A stretch of DNA of 64,000 nt from Nocardioides marmorisolisilvae (lineage in GTDB: Bacteria; Actinomycetota; Actinomycetes; Propionibacteriales; Nocardioidaceae): NCBI RefSeq assembly GCF_031656915.1, contig NZ_CP134227.1, positions 3,100,001 through 3,164,000 on the forward strand, given 5' to 3'. Below, one piece after another: positions 1 to 8,143 of the stretch. Every line of letters starts with the position of its first letter. The first letter of the stretch is position 1. The position numbers and the translations under genes were made by a program. The notes beneath the pieces are model-generated. The model was not told the origin of the DNA. It saw nothing but the letters and a program-made list of their open reading frames with translations, and ran no database searches.

Positions 1-1
1 G

Positions 2-139
2 GTCGCGCGCGGCGCCAGCAACCGCGAAGTGGCGGCCGCGCTCTCGATCAGCCCGCGCACCGTCGAGGTCCACCTGGGTCGCATCTACCGCAAGCTCGGC
101 ATCCGGAGCCGGGCCCAGTTAGCGGCGGCGTACTCCTGA
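2..139 (+). CDS. LuxR-type HTH regulator, C-terminal fragment
   Basis: The first 45 codons visible are the end of a protein whose start lies outside the window. They read as the second half of a LuxR/GerE helix-turn-helix: ASNREVAAALSISPRTVEVHLGRIYRKLGI, followed by RAQLAAAYS and a TGA stop. The recognition helix pattern SPRTVEVHLGRIYRKLGI is the family signature. The N-terminal domain is not visible, so it could be a response regulator or a MalT/LAL-type ATPase-regulator; RTVEVHL followed by RSRAQLA is common in LAL proteins. Its target is unknown. Confidence 0.85.
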   Translation, partial: VARGASNREVAAALSISPRTVEVHLGRIYRKLGIRSRAQLAAAYS

Positions 140-253
140 GGCCGGCAGCCACGAATACGTGGTTTCCCGGACGCGGCGATGCCACGACCCCTCCTAGGTT
201 CGGCCGTGCGGCGTGAGAGCTGCCGCGTTCCGAACCAGACGAGGAGGCGTCCC

Positions 254-523
254 ATGCGCCACTACCTGCTCGAGTCGTTCCTGCCCGACCACACAACCGG
301 TGCCGATATCGCGGCGGCGTGCAAGGCGGCGTCGGAGGAGGGGCAGGCGGTGTTGCGCCATCTCCTGGTCATGCCCGAGGCCGAGCTGTGCCTCTTCGTG
401 GTCGAGGCGCGCACCCCGGAGATCGCATGCGTGCTCGTCCGTGCCGCCGGCCTCAGCGTCGACTGCGAGCCGACCGCGATCGCCGTCGTCGACGTCCCGG
501 TCGCGGTCGGGGCTGACGCATGA
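254..523 (+). CDS. Small conserved-looking protein, possible ferredoxin-like fold (DUF4242-like)
   Basis: This 89-residue soluble protein begins MRHYLLESFLPD. The ATG at 254 is chosen because a strong ribosome site (GAGGAGG) lies 7 bases upstream; an in-frame ATG at 179 has none. The pattern of a short N-terminal strand, a helix rich in Ala (IAAACKAASEEGQAVL), a strand carrying LCLFVVEA and a second helix ending in AAGLSVDC is reminiscent of small DUF4242-type proteins, but I cannot confirm this. It has no signal peptide. Its stop overlaps the lipase start by four bases (ATGA), so the two genes are translationally coupled. The function is unknown. Confidence 0.7.
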   Translation: MRHYLLESFLPDHTTGADIAAACKAASEEGQAVLRHLLVMPEAELCLFVVEARTPEIACVLVRAAGLSVDCEPTAIAVVDVPVAVGADA

Positions 524-2988
524 GTACGACGCGCCGGCTCCTGGTCGGGGGCTTGGCGCTCGCCCTGCTCGTGGCTGTGCCTCTGGTCGGCGAGATGCGG
601 GCACCGCTGGTGCCTGCTGCCGTCGCGGACACGGCGCCTACTGTTCCACTGCTCACGGGGGGCCTGATGATCTCCACCGGCACGGTCGGTGCGACGTTGG
701 ACCACAACTACAACTGTTCAGGGACCTGCCACGTGCAGGAGTCGACCGGCCCGGTCGGGTTCTCCGAGACAGACCTGGTCGAAGGATTGTTCCCGGGTGT
801 CCAACGCGCACCCGCTTCGGACTGGCCGAGCCAGGGACCGGCTGTCATGGCACTGGCCTGGTCACCCGCAGAGGTACACGGACACTGGTCCGAGACCGTC
901 ACAGACTCGAGTGGCACTCGGACGTCGTCGTGTCAGACCACAGCACAGACGGAGCGGCCCTTTTCCAACCAGGACATGGTCCCGGGAGACTCCATCCCCA
1001 TCCCCGAGGGTATGCAGGGGAACTTCTACCAGCCCCAGAGTACGTGCGACAACACCGACGTCTGTTGCCCGACGATGGACCCGCTGAACGAAGAGGCCGG
1101 CGCGGTAGGCAGGTACTCGACCCAACCCGACGTACCGGCGACTCCGTGGAAAGCCACGTCGACGGTGGTTGCGTCCGGAGACGACACCAGCCATTCCCAG
1201 TCCGACCCCTACGCGACGTTCACCCTGACCAACGCGAGAGTCACGCTCGCCTGCGCGATCTGCATCTCCGACATCACCTTCAAGCAGCTCGACGACCCGA
1301 GCAGCGGCGAGGAGGCGAAGTCGGTCGTCCCGGACACCGGGACGTACGACGGCAACGTCGTGGAGATCAGTGCGACGGTCCACAATGCGGCCGATCGTTC
1401 GCTGACCGTGCCCTTCTCTTTCATCGACAAGACCACCGGCAAGCCGTTGAACGAGGCGGACGGCGACCGCCTGGTCGAGCCGCAGACCATCGGCGCCGGC
1501 GCGACCACCACGATCACCTTCGACTGGGACACCCGGGGCACGGCGTGGCGACACATGCAGCCGATGCCGACCCACACGATCCAGGTCTTGACCGGATTCG
1601 GCGGAGCACAGCGCGACATCACCGTCCTGCCGAAGCCGGTGGTGCTGGTGCACGGGTGGAACTCGGATGCCTCGACGTGGGAGACGATGAAGTCGCTGCT
1701 CACCGCGAAGGACGAGCACTGGCCGGTGTTCGCGGTGGGTGACTCGTGGTCGCAGGCGGGGATGACGATGGACACCGACCCGGTGTCGGGCAACTCGATC
1801 GAGGCCAACGCGCGGGCGGAGGCGCGCTACATCGAGCACGTGCGATCGCTGACGAAGGCCCAGCACGTGGATCTGGTGGTGCACTCGATGGGTGGGTTGA
1901 TCTCGCGCGACTACATCGACCACATGATGATGGGCGAGCCGCATCCGCCGGGTGGCAGGCCGTTGGTCTCGCACCTGGTGATGCTCGGTACGCCGAACCA
2001 GGGCTCGGCTTGCGCGTACGCCGCCGGCGGGGCGGCCGTGTACTTCGGCAAGGCGGTGCCGACGATCCAGCTGACGCCGGTGTACGTCGCCGACATCTTC
2101 GACAAGTACGTGCGCAACCAGCACGGCGTGCCGTTCTCGGTCGACGCGGGCACCGGCTATCCGGTCTGCTTCACCGGTGACGGCGACGGAGTCGTGACCC
2201 GGGACAGCGCGTGGTGGATCTACTCCGATGTCGGGGAGCGGCCGGGTGACCTGCACACCGACTTGCCCAGCGACCCCGCGATCGCCGACCAGTGGGTCAT
2301 GGACCACGTCGCTAAGGCATGGTTCGAGGAGTCCACGCCGTCCGGGCGAAGGCCGTCACCCGCCCCGGAGCCGCCACCCGCGGTCCAGCAGGTCGCGATC
2401 GGGATGCCGGCGGTGGCACGTGGCCACGACGTCATCGTGAAGGTCCCCGTCACCACTGCCAAGAGACTGGAGGTGATCCTGGTCGGGCCGGCATCGGTGG
2501 CGGCCACCCTGCTCAGACCCACCGGTGCGGTCTCGGTATCCCAGAAGGCGGGATCGACGGCGGCCAGGCGCCCCTTCCGAAGTCTCCAGGTAGCCAAGCC
2601 GACGGCGGGGATGTGGAAGCTTCGGCTGCACCAGACCGCCGCGGCGTCGGCCAACGTGATGCTCTCCGCCTCCCTCCAGGGGGCGACCAAGACCGAAGGT
2701 GTGTCCGTATCGCGGCTCTCGGGACGCCGGCTCAAGGTGACCGCGAAGCTGCGCAAGGGCACTCACCCGATCACCGGCGCCACCGCGCAAGCCCTGCTGC
2801 GCCGTACCGGCGGCCGGCTGATCACGATCGGACTGGTCGACAACGGCACCCACGGGGACGCCCGCGCCCACGACGGGATCTACACCGCTACGACCGCTGC
2901 GCTCCCCGTCGGCGACTACTACGTCGTGGGGAAGGCGGTCAAGGCGACGATGAGGAGGTACGTCGCCTCGGCGATCTCCATCCGGTGA
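520..2988 (+). CDS. Secreted triacylglycerol lipase/esterase with C-terminal Ig-like domain
   Basis: This 822-residue exported protein has an N-terminal signal sequence (hydrophobic LLVGGLALALLVAVPLV). Residues about 40-370 form a Cys-containing, beta-rich region of unknown fold. Residues about 371-600 are an alpha/beta hydrolase: the oxyanion strand VVLVHGWNSDASTW is followed by VVHSMGGLISRDYI, which places the nucleophile at Ser456 in an H-S-M-G-G elbow typical of lipases. After a Pro-rich linker (about 610-625) comes a beta-rich tail ending in LVDNGTHGDARAHDGIYTAT, the pattern of the choice-of-anchor X domain. It starts inside the stop of the preceding small gene. It is likely an extracellular lipase or acyl-ester hydrolase; the substrate is unknown. 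Confidence 0.8.
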   Translation: MSTTRRLLVGGLALALLVAVPLVGEMRAPLVPAAVADTAPTVPLLTGGLMISTGTVGATLDHNYNCSGTCHVQESTGPVGFSETDLVEGLFPGVQRAPASDWPSQGPAVMALAWSPAEVHGHWSETVTDSSGTRTSSCQTTAQTERPFSNQDMVPGDSIPIPEGMQGNFYQPQSTCDNTDVCCPTMDPLNEEAGAVGRYSTQPDVPATPWKATSTVVASGDDTSHSQSDPYATFTLTNARVTLACAICISDITFKQLDDPSSGEEAKSVVPDTGTYDGNVVEISATVHNAADRSLTVPFSFIDKTTGKPLNEADGDRLVEPQTIGAGATTTITFDWDTRGTAWRHMQPMPTHTIQVLTGFGGAQRDITVLPKPVVLVHGWNSDASTWETMKSLLTAKDEHWPVFAVGDSWSQAGMTMDTDPVSGNSIEANARAEARYIEHVRSLTKAQHVDLVVHSMGGLISRDYIDHMMMGEPHPPGGRPLVSHLVMLGTPNQGSACAYAAGGAAVYFGKAVPTIQLTPVYVADIFDKYVRNQHGVPFSVDAGTGYPVCFTGDGDGVVTRDSAWWIYSDVGERPGDLHTDLPSDPAIADQWVMDHVAKAWFEESTPSGRRPSPAPEPPPAVQQVAIGMPAVARGHDVIVKVPVTTAKRLEVILVGPASVAATLLRPTGAVSVSQKAGSTAARRPFRSLQVAKPTAGMWKLRLHQTAAASANVMLSASLQGATKTEGVSVSRLSGRRLKVTAKLRKGTHPITGATAQALLRRTGGRLITIGLVDNGTHGDARAHDGIYTATTAALPVGDYYVVGKAVKATMRRYVASAISIR

Positions 2989-2993
2989 CCGGG

Positions 2994-3015
2994 TGAGTCG
3001 CGGCCGCGCGAGTCA
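2994..3015. terminator. Hairpin between convergent genes
   Basis: A 22-bp inverted repeat with arms TGAGTCGCG and CGCGAGTCA (one mismatch) and a 4-base loop lies 5 bases after the lipase stop. It includes the stop codon of the convergent 36-aa gene. Its position suggests a bidirectional terminator, although no T-run follows on either strand. Confidence 0.4.
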
Positions 3016-3123
3016 GTGGAAGCGAGAGGTGGACAGGTGCCGGGTCACGCGGGGCTCGCGGGCCCGGTCGATGCGCTCCTTGATGACCTGACGGGCCTGG
3101 ATCGCGGTGAGGGTGTTGCTCAT
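3013..3123 (-). CDS. 36-residue small protein downstream of the DUF4097 gene
   Basis: This very short frame encodes a basic peptide beginning MSNTLTAIQARQVIKERIDR and ending in RHLSTSRFH. It is supported by a ribosome site (AAGGGAG) 5 bases before the ATG and by its position 69 bases downstream of the DUF4097 gene on the same strand, so it is probably the third gene of that operon. The peptide has no membrane segment and is predicted mostly helical in its first two thirds. I do not recognise a family. It could be a small partner of the RHH/DUF4097 pair, or a remnant. Confidence 0.55.
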   Translation of the reverse strand: MSNTLTAIQARQVIKERIDRAREPRVTRHLSTSRFH

Positions 3124-3192
3124 GATGTCTCCCTTGTGGCGTTGAGTTTCGATGGTGTCGCGATGTGTTCGAGGTGGCTTGACCCGTTTTGC

Positions 3193-4014
3193 TCAGACCT
3201 GGGCGAGGGTGATGTCCCCGCTGGCGGTGCGGATCCTCAGCTCGACGTGGTCCTGACCGTCCTCGGGCTTGCCCAGGGACGGGAGGTCGGAGCGGATCCG
3301 GCCGGACGCGCAGCTGATGTCGGTCCACACGGGCGTGCCCGCGGGGACGCCGACCCGGACGTCGCCCGACGAGGTGGAGGCTCGGATGCTGCCGCGCTCG
3401 GCGTGCCCCACGGTCAGCGAGCCGGACCCGGTCTTGAGGGTGAGCTGCCCGCTGGACCGCTGGACGGTGCCGCTTCCGGATCCCGTCTTGACCACGGTGG
3501 TCTCCGTCGTACGGCCCAGGGCGACGTCGCCGGAGCCGGTGGAGACGGCGGCCGAGCCGCCGACCTGGCCGACCTCGACCTCGCCGGAGCCGGTGCGGAC
3601 CCTGAGCGCGTCGCCGACGGACCCGCAGGACACATCACCCGAGCCGGTGTCGATCACGACGGAGCCCTCGGCGTCCTCGATCTCGACCTGGCCGGAGCCG
3701 GACTTGGACCGGACCGCGCCGAGCCGTCCGGTGGCATCGACGTCGGCGGAGCCGGTCCTGGTGGTCAGGTCGCTTCCGGTCGGTAGCGTCACGGTGACCT
3801 GGTGGCTGTCGTTGCCGCCGAAGATCCGGACGCCGTGCCGTGGCGCCAGGACGGTGAGCCGCCGGCCCTCGAGCTCGACGGTGAACTCCTCGGCACGCGG
3901 CCCGCTGATCTCGACCGTGCTCTGTGACGTCTCGATCGCCGTGATGGTCGCCGAGCCGGAGCCGAGCTCGAGGACGAGCTCGACGGGGTCGGGTGTGTCG
4001 AACTGCTGGTGCAT
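3193..4014 (-). CDS. DUF4097-family beta-strand repeat protein
   Basis: This 273-residue protein is built almost entirely of short beta strands ending in TGSG or SGSG turns (for example SGSGQVEIEDAEGSVVIDTGSG), repeated about every 20 residues from residue 70 to 240. That is the DUF4097 right-handed beta-helix or adhesin-like pattern. It has no signal peptide, so it is probably cytoplasmic. It starts 76 bases after the stop of the RHH gene on the same strand, which suggests one operon with RHH first and the 36-aa frame last. In my recollection DUF4097 proteins often accompany HicB-like RHH proteins in actinobacteria. The biochemical role is unknown. Confidence 0.85.
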   Translation of the reverse strand: MHQQFDTPDPVELVLELGSGSATITAIETSQSTVEISGPRAEEFTVELEGRRLTVLAPRHGVRIFGGNDSHQVTVTLPTGSDLTTRTGSADVDATGRLGAVRSKSGSGQVEIEDAEGSVVIDTGSGDVSCGSVGDALRVRTGSGEVEVGQVGGSAAVSTGSGDVALGRTTETTVVKTGSGSGTVQRSSGQLTLKTGSGSLTVGHAERGSIRASTSSGDVRVGVPAGTPVWTDISCASGRIRSDLPSLGKPEDGQDHVELRIRTASGDITLAQV

Positions 4015-4090
4015 GATGACTGCCTCTCGAGGGTGTGTCGGTCCGCCGGTGGACCGGAGCGGTCCATCGGTGCGTGGGGTGTGCTGCGGC

Positions 4091-4618
4091 TCAGACCCAG
4101 CCGGACATCCGGCGGGAGCCTCCCTTCGAGCCGCGGGGGAAGTCGGAGTCCAGGAACGGGAGGCTGGACAGGTCGATGTCGATGTTGACCGCGTTCTCGC
4201 GGGTCGCGGTGCGCAGCACGTTGACGATCCAGGTGTTCAGCGAGCTGCCGTGCCGGGCGGCCAGCTCCTCGGCGCGCGCCTTGATGCTCTCGGGCAGCCG
4301 GAGCGTGATCCGCGCCAGGGTGCCTTCGTCGTCCTCGTCGGCGGGCTCGGCGACGGGCCTCGGCGCCACCGGCACGACAGCGTCATCGACGACGAACTCG
4401 ATGTCCCGCCCATGCAGGCGCGCCTCGACGGTGCCCGAGCGCATCGCGCTGGTGATCTCCGCGGCAGCCTCGGAGAGCACCTCCATCAGGCTGAGCCGCA
4501 GTGCCGGCTCGAGGGAGGCGTTCAACCGCTCGGCAGCCTCACGGACTTCGTCGCTGCCACCCGCGGCGGTCTGGGCGAGGTCGATGCGGAGACGCTCGGC
4601 GTACGGCGTGATGTCCAT
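4091..4618 (-). CDS. Ribbon-helix-helix (HicB/Arc-like) regulator
   Basis: The protein has 175 residues from the ATG at 4618 (MDITPYAERLRIDL). In-frame ATG 4624 and GTG 4627 are alternatives with no better ribosome site. The C-terminal part carries a ribbon-helix-helix: the strand ARITLRLPESIKARAEELAARHG is followed by SSLNTWIVNVLRTA, typical of HicB-like antitoxins and Arc/MetJ-fold repressors. The N-terminal half is helical and may dimerise or bind a partner. A 25-bp palindrome touches the start region, which implies autoregulation. The gene heads an operon with DUF4097. No HicA or other recognised toxin is adjacent, so it may not be a classical toxin-antitoxin pair. Confidence 0.8.
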   Translation of the reverse strand: MDITPYAERLRIDLAQTAAGGSDEVREAAERLNASLEPALRLSLMEVLSEAAAEITSAMRSGTVEARLHGRDIEFVVDDAVVPVAPRPVAEPADEDDEGTLARITLRLPESIKARAEELAARHGSSLNTWIVNVLRTATRENAVNIDIDLSSLPFLDSDFPRGSKGGSRRMSGWV

Positions 4619-4626
4619 GTGCATCA

Positions 4627-4651
4627 CTATGACATCACCGTGACGTCATAG
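4627..4651 (-). promoter_or_regulatory. Palindromic operator/promoter of the RHH-DUF4097 operon
   Basis: This 25-bp imperfect palindrome has outer arms CTATGAC and GTCATAG and inner TCAC/GTGA. A further half-site, GTGATGTCA (4662-4670), repeats the arm sequence. On the minus strand TTGACT (4650-4655) and CATAGT (4626-4631) could be -35 and -10 boxes 18 bases apart, so the palindrome fills the promoter and transcription may be nearly leaderless. This is the expected layout for RHH autorepression. The boxes are inferred. Confidence 0.6.
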
Positions 4652-4753
4652 TCAAGCCGATGTGATGTCACGTTCAAGATGCTGGTGTCTGCGACGACGA
4701 AGGCGACCACGCGCCGCTCCTCGACGTTCGTGCTGCCGCCGATCTGACGGCGG

Positions 4754-4789
4754 TCGGGGAGGGCCACTGGCAGTCGTGACCCTCCCCGA
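4754..4789 (-). terminator. Stem-loop after the S53 peptidase gene
   Basis: The perfect 10-bp arms TCGGGGAGGG and CCCTCCCCGA enclose a 16-base loop whose outer bases can pair further (CAC/GTG). The stem lies 16 bases beyond the peptidase stop codon. This is strong GC pairing without a T-run, as is common for actinobacterial terminators. Confidence 0.7.
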
Positions 4790-4804
4790 TCCGTTCGACC
4801 GAAC

Positions 4805-6001
4805 TCAGAAGGCTCCGGTCCCGTTCGGGGTGCCCAGGCCGGTCGGTCCGTCCCAGCCGGTGCGCGCGGTGCACCACTGGCTGGTCGGGCAGCTGCCGTT
4901 GCTGCCGCTGGTGACGTCGAACAACGACCCGCTGTGCGAGTAGGGGATCGCATTCGCGTAGCCGGCGGTGTTGCCCGACATTGCGTAGACCGACGCGATG
5001 ATGGGCGAGGACTCGCTGGTCCCACCGACCTGTGCCCAGGTCGACACGCTCTTCGACGTCGGGTAGTAGACGGCCAGACCGCCGTACGACGGGTCGGCCG
5101 CGGCCGACACGTCGGCGATGGCCCGCATCGAGCATCCGGTGTTGGCCCCTGAGGCCGCGGCGAGCGCGCCGTTCACGGTCGAGCAGCCGCTGCCGGCTCC
5201 GCTCCAGGCGCTCTCCGACCAGCCGCGGCTGTTGCCTGCGGCCACCAGACTGGTGCCACCGACGGCGGTCACGTAGTCCGAGGAGGCTGGGAAGCTGCCG
5301 CCCTGGTAGCCGTTGTCACCGGTCGAAGCAGTCACCGCGATGCCCGGGTGGTTGTAGTAGCCGCCGTACGTCGAGTCCGCGAGATCGCCCCCGCCGTAGC
5401 TGTTGCTGATCGCGACGACTCCGGCCTGACGCGCTGCGGTGCTGGCCGCCGTGCCCAGGTTGGCGATGCTGGCGGACTGCGCCTGTACGACCAGGATGTG
5501 GCAGTCGGGGCAGGCGGCGGAGATGGCGTCGACGTCGAGCGCGGTCTCCCCAGCCCAGCCTGCGTTGAAGCGAGGCAGGCTCGACCCGCCGTTCTGGTCC
5601 ATGATCCGCAGGCACCCGTTGCCGGTGGTGCAGGCGGAGAGCCCGAACTGGCTGCGGTAGGTGGCGAGGTCACGTTCGAGGTTCGGATAGCCGTAGGCGT
5701 CGACGACCGCGACCGTGCGGCCGCCCGACGAGGCCGAGCCGAGCTTGTAGGCGTCCCGCAGCTGGCTGGGGGTCAGCGCCGTCGCCGGCGGCGTGCTCGT
5801 CGCCGGCACTCGGCCGGTGCTGTTCGAGACCAGGACCTCTGCGTCGCAGGATGCGACAGCCGCGTGGCCGGTGGCCGCGCAGACACGTTCGGCGTGGCGA
5901 CCGTGCGGATGTGCCGGTGCGGCCTGAGCGGCGACGGCAGGCGTTGCTGCGATCAGCAGCCCTGCCAGTCCGAGGCCCATCGCCTTGATGGATGTGCGCA
6001 A
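4805..6001 (-). CDS. Secreted S53-family (sedolisin) serine peptidase
   Basis: This 398-residue protein has a signal peptide (residues 1 to about 28, GLAGLLIAATPAVAAQA). The sedolisin catalytic set is visible: Glu152 and Asp156 in GETALDVDAIS, Asp229 in TASTGDN (oxyanion) and Ser329 in GGTSESSP. The C-terminal motif TGLGTPNG is also typical. There is no long pro-kumamolisin propeptide, only about 60 residues before the catalytic domain, so this is a short form. Translation probably starts at TTG 6001, with AGGAG 8 bases upstream. It is likely an extracellular acid or neutral endopeptidase. A strong hairpin follows the gene. Confidence 0.88.
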   Translation of the reverse strand: MRTSIKAMGLGLAGLLIAATPAVAAQAAPAHPHGRHAERVCAATGHAAVASCDAEVLVSNSTGRVPATSTPPATALTPSQLRDAYKLGSASSGGRTVAVVDAYGYPNLERDLATYRSQFGLSACTTGNGCLRIMDQNGGSSLPRFNAGWAGETALDVDAISAACPDCHILVVQAQSASIANLGTAASTAARQAGVVAISNSYGGGDLADSTYGGYYNHPGIAVTASTGDNGYQGGSFPASSDYVTAVGGTSLVAAGNSRGWSESAWSGAGSGCSTVNGALAAASGANTGCSMRAIADVSAAADPSYGGLAVYYPTSKSVSTWAQVGGTSESSPIIASVYAMSGNTAGYANAIPYSHSGSLFDVTSGSNGSCPTSQWCTARTGWDGPTGLGTPNGTGAF

Positions 6002-6155
6002 GGTGTTCTCCTCTTCGCGAGTCCGACGGGTTGTCGGAGCTGCGAATCAACCTGTCGCCGGGAGGGCAGGGTTGACCAGAGGATCGCGGTTGCCAGATCT
6101 TGCGGCGCGAGAACTCGCAGAACCTCGGCGGTGCCGGGTGGGAGCTCCGCCAGCC

Positions 6156-8054
6156 TCAGCGGCGCCGCACGGCGGGCAGGGTGAGCGAGGACGGGTACTG
6201 CGCGCCCGCGTGGATCGTCATCACCGCCAACGTGCCGGGCGCCTCGGCCAGCGTCGGCAGCAGGTGGGGCACATCGAAGGCCTGTACGGCGATCCGTAGT
6301 CGGTGTCCCGGCTGGATCGACGCGCCGGTCGGGAACACCTCGACGTCCACCGGGGCCACCTGGCCGGGGGCCAGCTTGTGTTGCGACGCCTTGGTGAACG
6401 GGTGATAGGGCTGGATCAGCCGGCCGTCGAGGTAGCGGGACCGCGCCTTGTCCAGCGCGCGGAGCGAGATCACCTGCCACCCACCGGTCAGCCGGGACAC
6501 GGTTCCGTCCGGCGCCTCGTCCTCGACCGCGACCGACAGCATCCCGTCGCCGCTGCTGCTGGAGACGAACAGGTGCGCGTCGATCGGACCCTGGAACCTG
6601 ACCGCCCTGCCGACCGGACGGGTCTCGAAGACCACCCCGGTGCGGTCGTTGGTCGCGTTGTTCGTCAGGCACGGGTTGGCCAGGGGAATCTCGCTGGACG
6701 CTCCGGCGGTCCATTGGTCGGTGGAGCGGGTGCACAGGCCCGCGACCGGGATCGGGTAGACCGATGAGGTGCCGTCGGTGCCGGGGCCGGTGGTCAGCCC
6801 GCCCGCGGTCGACGGCGTGGACGAGCCGGAGAGGTGGTAGGTGACGGCTCGCCGGTCACTGCCCACCCAGTGCTGGGTGGTGCGCCAGGCGCCGGTCCCC
6901 TGCTCGTAGTAGGTGATCGGCGGGATGTCGGTGGCGAGGCCGGGATCGGGCATGCCCTTGACGTAGTGGTCGAACCAGCGCAGCTTCAGCTCGTCGAGCG
7001 AGCCCAGACCGGCGTCCTTGACCAGGGCGCCGCCGGAGGCCTGCAGGTGGTTCCACGGTCCGATGATCATCCGCACCGGCACGTGACGCTCGTCGAGGTT
7101 CTCGAACAACAGCGGGGTGCCACGCTGGAAGAGGTCGTACTCTCCGCTGATCAGGAACGTCGGCACGTCCACCTTGGAGATGACGTTGATCGGTGAGCGC
7201 TGGGCATAGAACGGTCCGTCGTACGCCGGCTCCTGGCCGAGCGCCGCCTTCGCCAGCAGCGGCGCAGTGAAGCTGGTCGCGCCCTGGGAGTGGTCGACCA
7301 GCGCCTTGAGGTAGATCGACAGCGCGGTCGCGTTCGGAGTCATCGGCGGGATGATGCCGGTGAACGTGACCAGGCCGAGCCACAGCGGGATGAAGCCCAC
7401 ATCGAGCTGACCACCCGAGGCGACCACGTCGCGGTAGACGTCGCCGGCCGGCACCTGGGGGAAGATCGCCTTCAGCCCCGGAGGCCGCCCCGCCGCGGCG
7501 AAGATCTGGTTGATGCCCATGTAGGACGGCCCGGCCATGGCGGTGTCGCCGTTGCTCCACGGCTGCTTGTGCGCCCAGGTCATCACCTCGGCGGAGTCCT
7601 TGTCCTCCCGGGTGCAGAACGCGCACCAGATGCCCTGCGAGCTGCCGGTGCCACGCGCGTCGACCGTGAGCTGGGCATAGCCGCGCTGCACCAGGTAGTC
7701 GGGGTTGCCGCCGGCCAGGCCACCGGCATACTGCTGGACATCCTTGTTGTAGGCGGTGATCGTGACGATGACCGGGAACCTGCCCGGGACGGCGTGCTTG
7801 TCCGCGTCGGCAGGCAGCAGCAGGTCTCCGTAGAGCACCGTGCCGTCGCTCATCGGGATGGCCAGGTTGGTCCGCTTGACCACACCGGGGTACTGCACCG
7901 GTCGCGGCTGCCAGGCACCGGTCGCCGCTCGGGCCGTGGCGGCCGGGCTGGTCGGCGGCGCCGGTACGGCGGTGGCCGGGGCCAGCGCCAGCGGCGTGCC
8001 CAGCAGGGCGAGCGCGAGGGCCGGCGCGGTCAGCAGTCGGGTCCGGAAGTGCAT
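6156..8054 (-). CDS. Secreted CocE/NonD-family hydrolase (peptidase S15-like)
   Basis: This 632-residue exported protein has a signal peptide (residues 1 to about 30, ending TAVPA). The alpha/beta hydrolase core shows GTGSSQG, the nucleophile elbow GPSYMG with Ser177, the acid in ISGEYDLF and the His in GPWNH. This order matches X-Pro dipeptidyl-peptidase/CocE enzymes. The last 200 residues are a jelly-roll domain (PVGRAVRFQGPIDAHLFV). ATG 8054 has GGAGGA upstream. Family members hydrolyse acyl esters or N-terminal X-Pro dipeptides; here the substrate is unknown. It lies next to another secreted hydrolase on the same strand but is separated from it by 154 bases. Confidence 0.85.
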   Translation of the reverse strand: MHFRTRLLTAPALALALLGTPLALAPATAVPAPPTSPAATARAATGAWQPRPVQYPGVVKRTNLAIPMSDGTVLYGDLLLPADADKHAVPGRFPVIVTITAYNKDVQQYAGGLAGGNPDYLVQRGYAQLTVDARGTGSSQGIWCAFCTREDKDSAEVMTWAHKQPWSNGDTAMAGPSYMGINQIFAAAGRPPGLKAIFPQVPAGDVYRDVVASGGQLDVGFIPLWLGLVTFTGIIPPMTPNATALSIYLKALVDHSQGATSFTAPLLAKAALGQEPAYDGPFYAQRSPINVISKVDVPTFLISGEYDLFQRGTPLLFENLDERHVPVRMIIGPWNHLQASGGALVKDAGLGSLDELKLRWFDHYVKGMPDPGLATDIPPITYYEQGTGAWRTTQHWVGSDRRAVTYHLSGSSTPSTAGGLTTGPGTDGTSSVYPIPVAGLCTRSTDQWTAGASSEIPLANPCLTNNATNDRTGVVFETRPVGRAVRFQGPIDAHLFVSSSSGDGMLSVAVEDEAPDGTVSRLTGGWQVISLRALDKARSRYLDGRLIQPYHPFTKASQHKLAPGQVAPVDVEVFPTGASIQPGHRLRIAVQAFDVPHLLPTLAEAPGTLAVMTIHAGAQYPSSLTLPAVRRR

Positions 8055-8143
8055 GGTCGTCCTCCCAGGTCGGGAGGAACAACGAGCACACGACCGGCGA
8101 AGTTACTGGGTCGTAGGTTCAGCGGACGAATGCCCGGGCCTGC

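Noticed and set aside
4091-4618. Classical HicAB toxin-antitoxin pair
   Set aside because: No HicA-like or other known toxin gene is adjacent; the neighbours are DUF4097 and a 36-aa frame.
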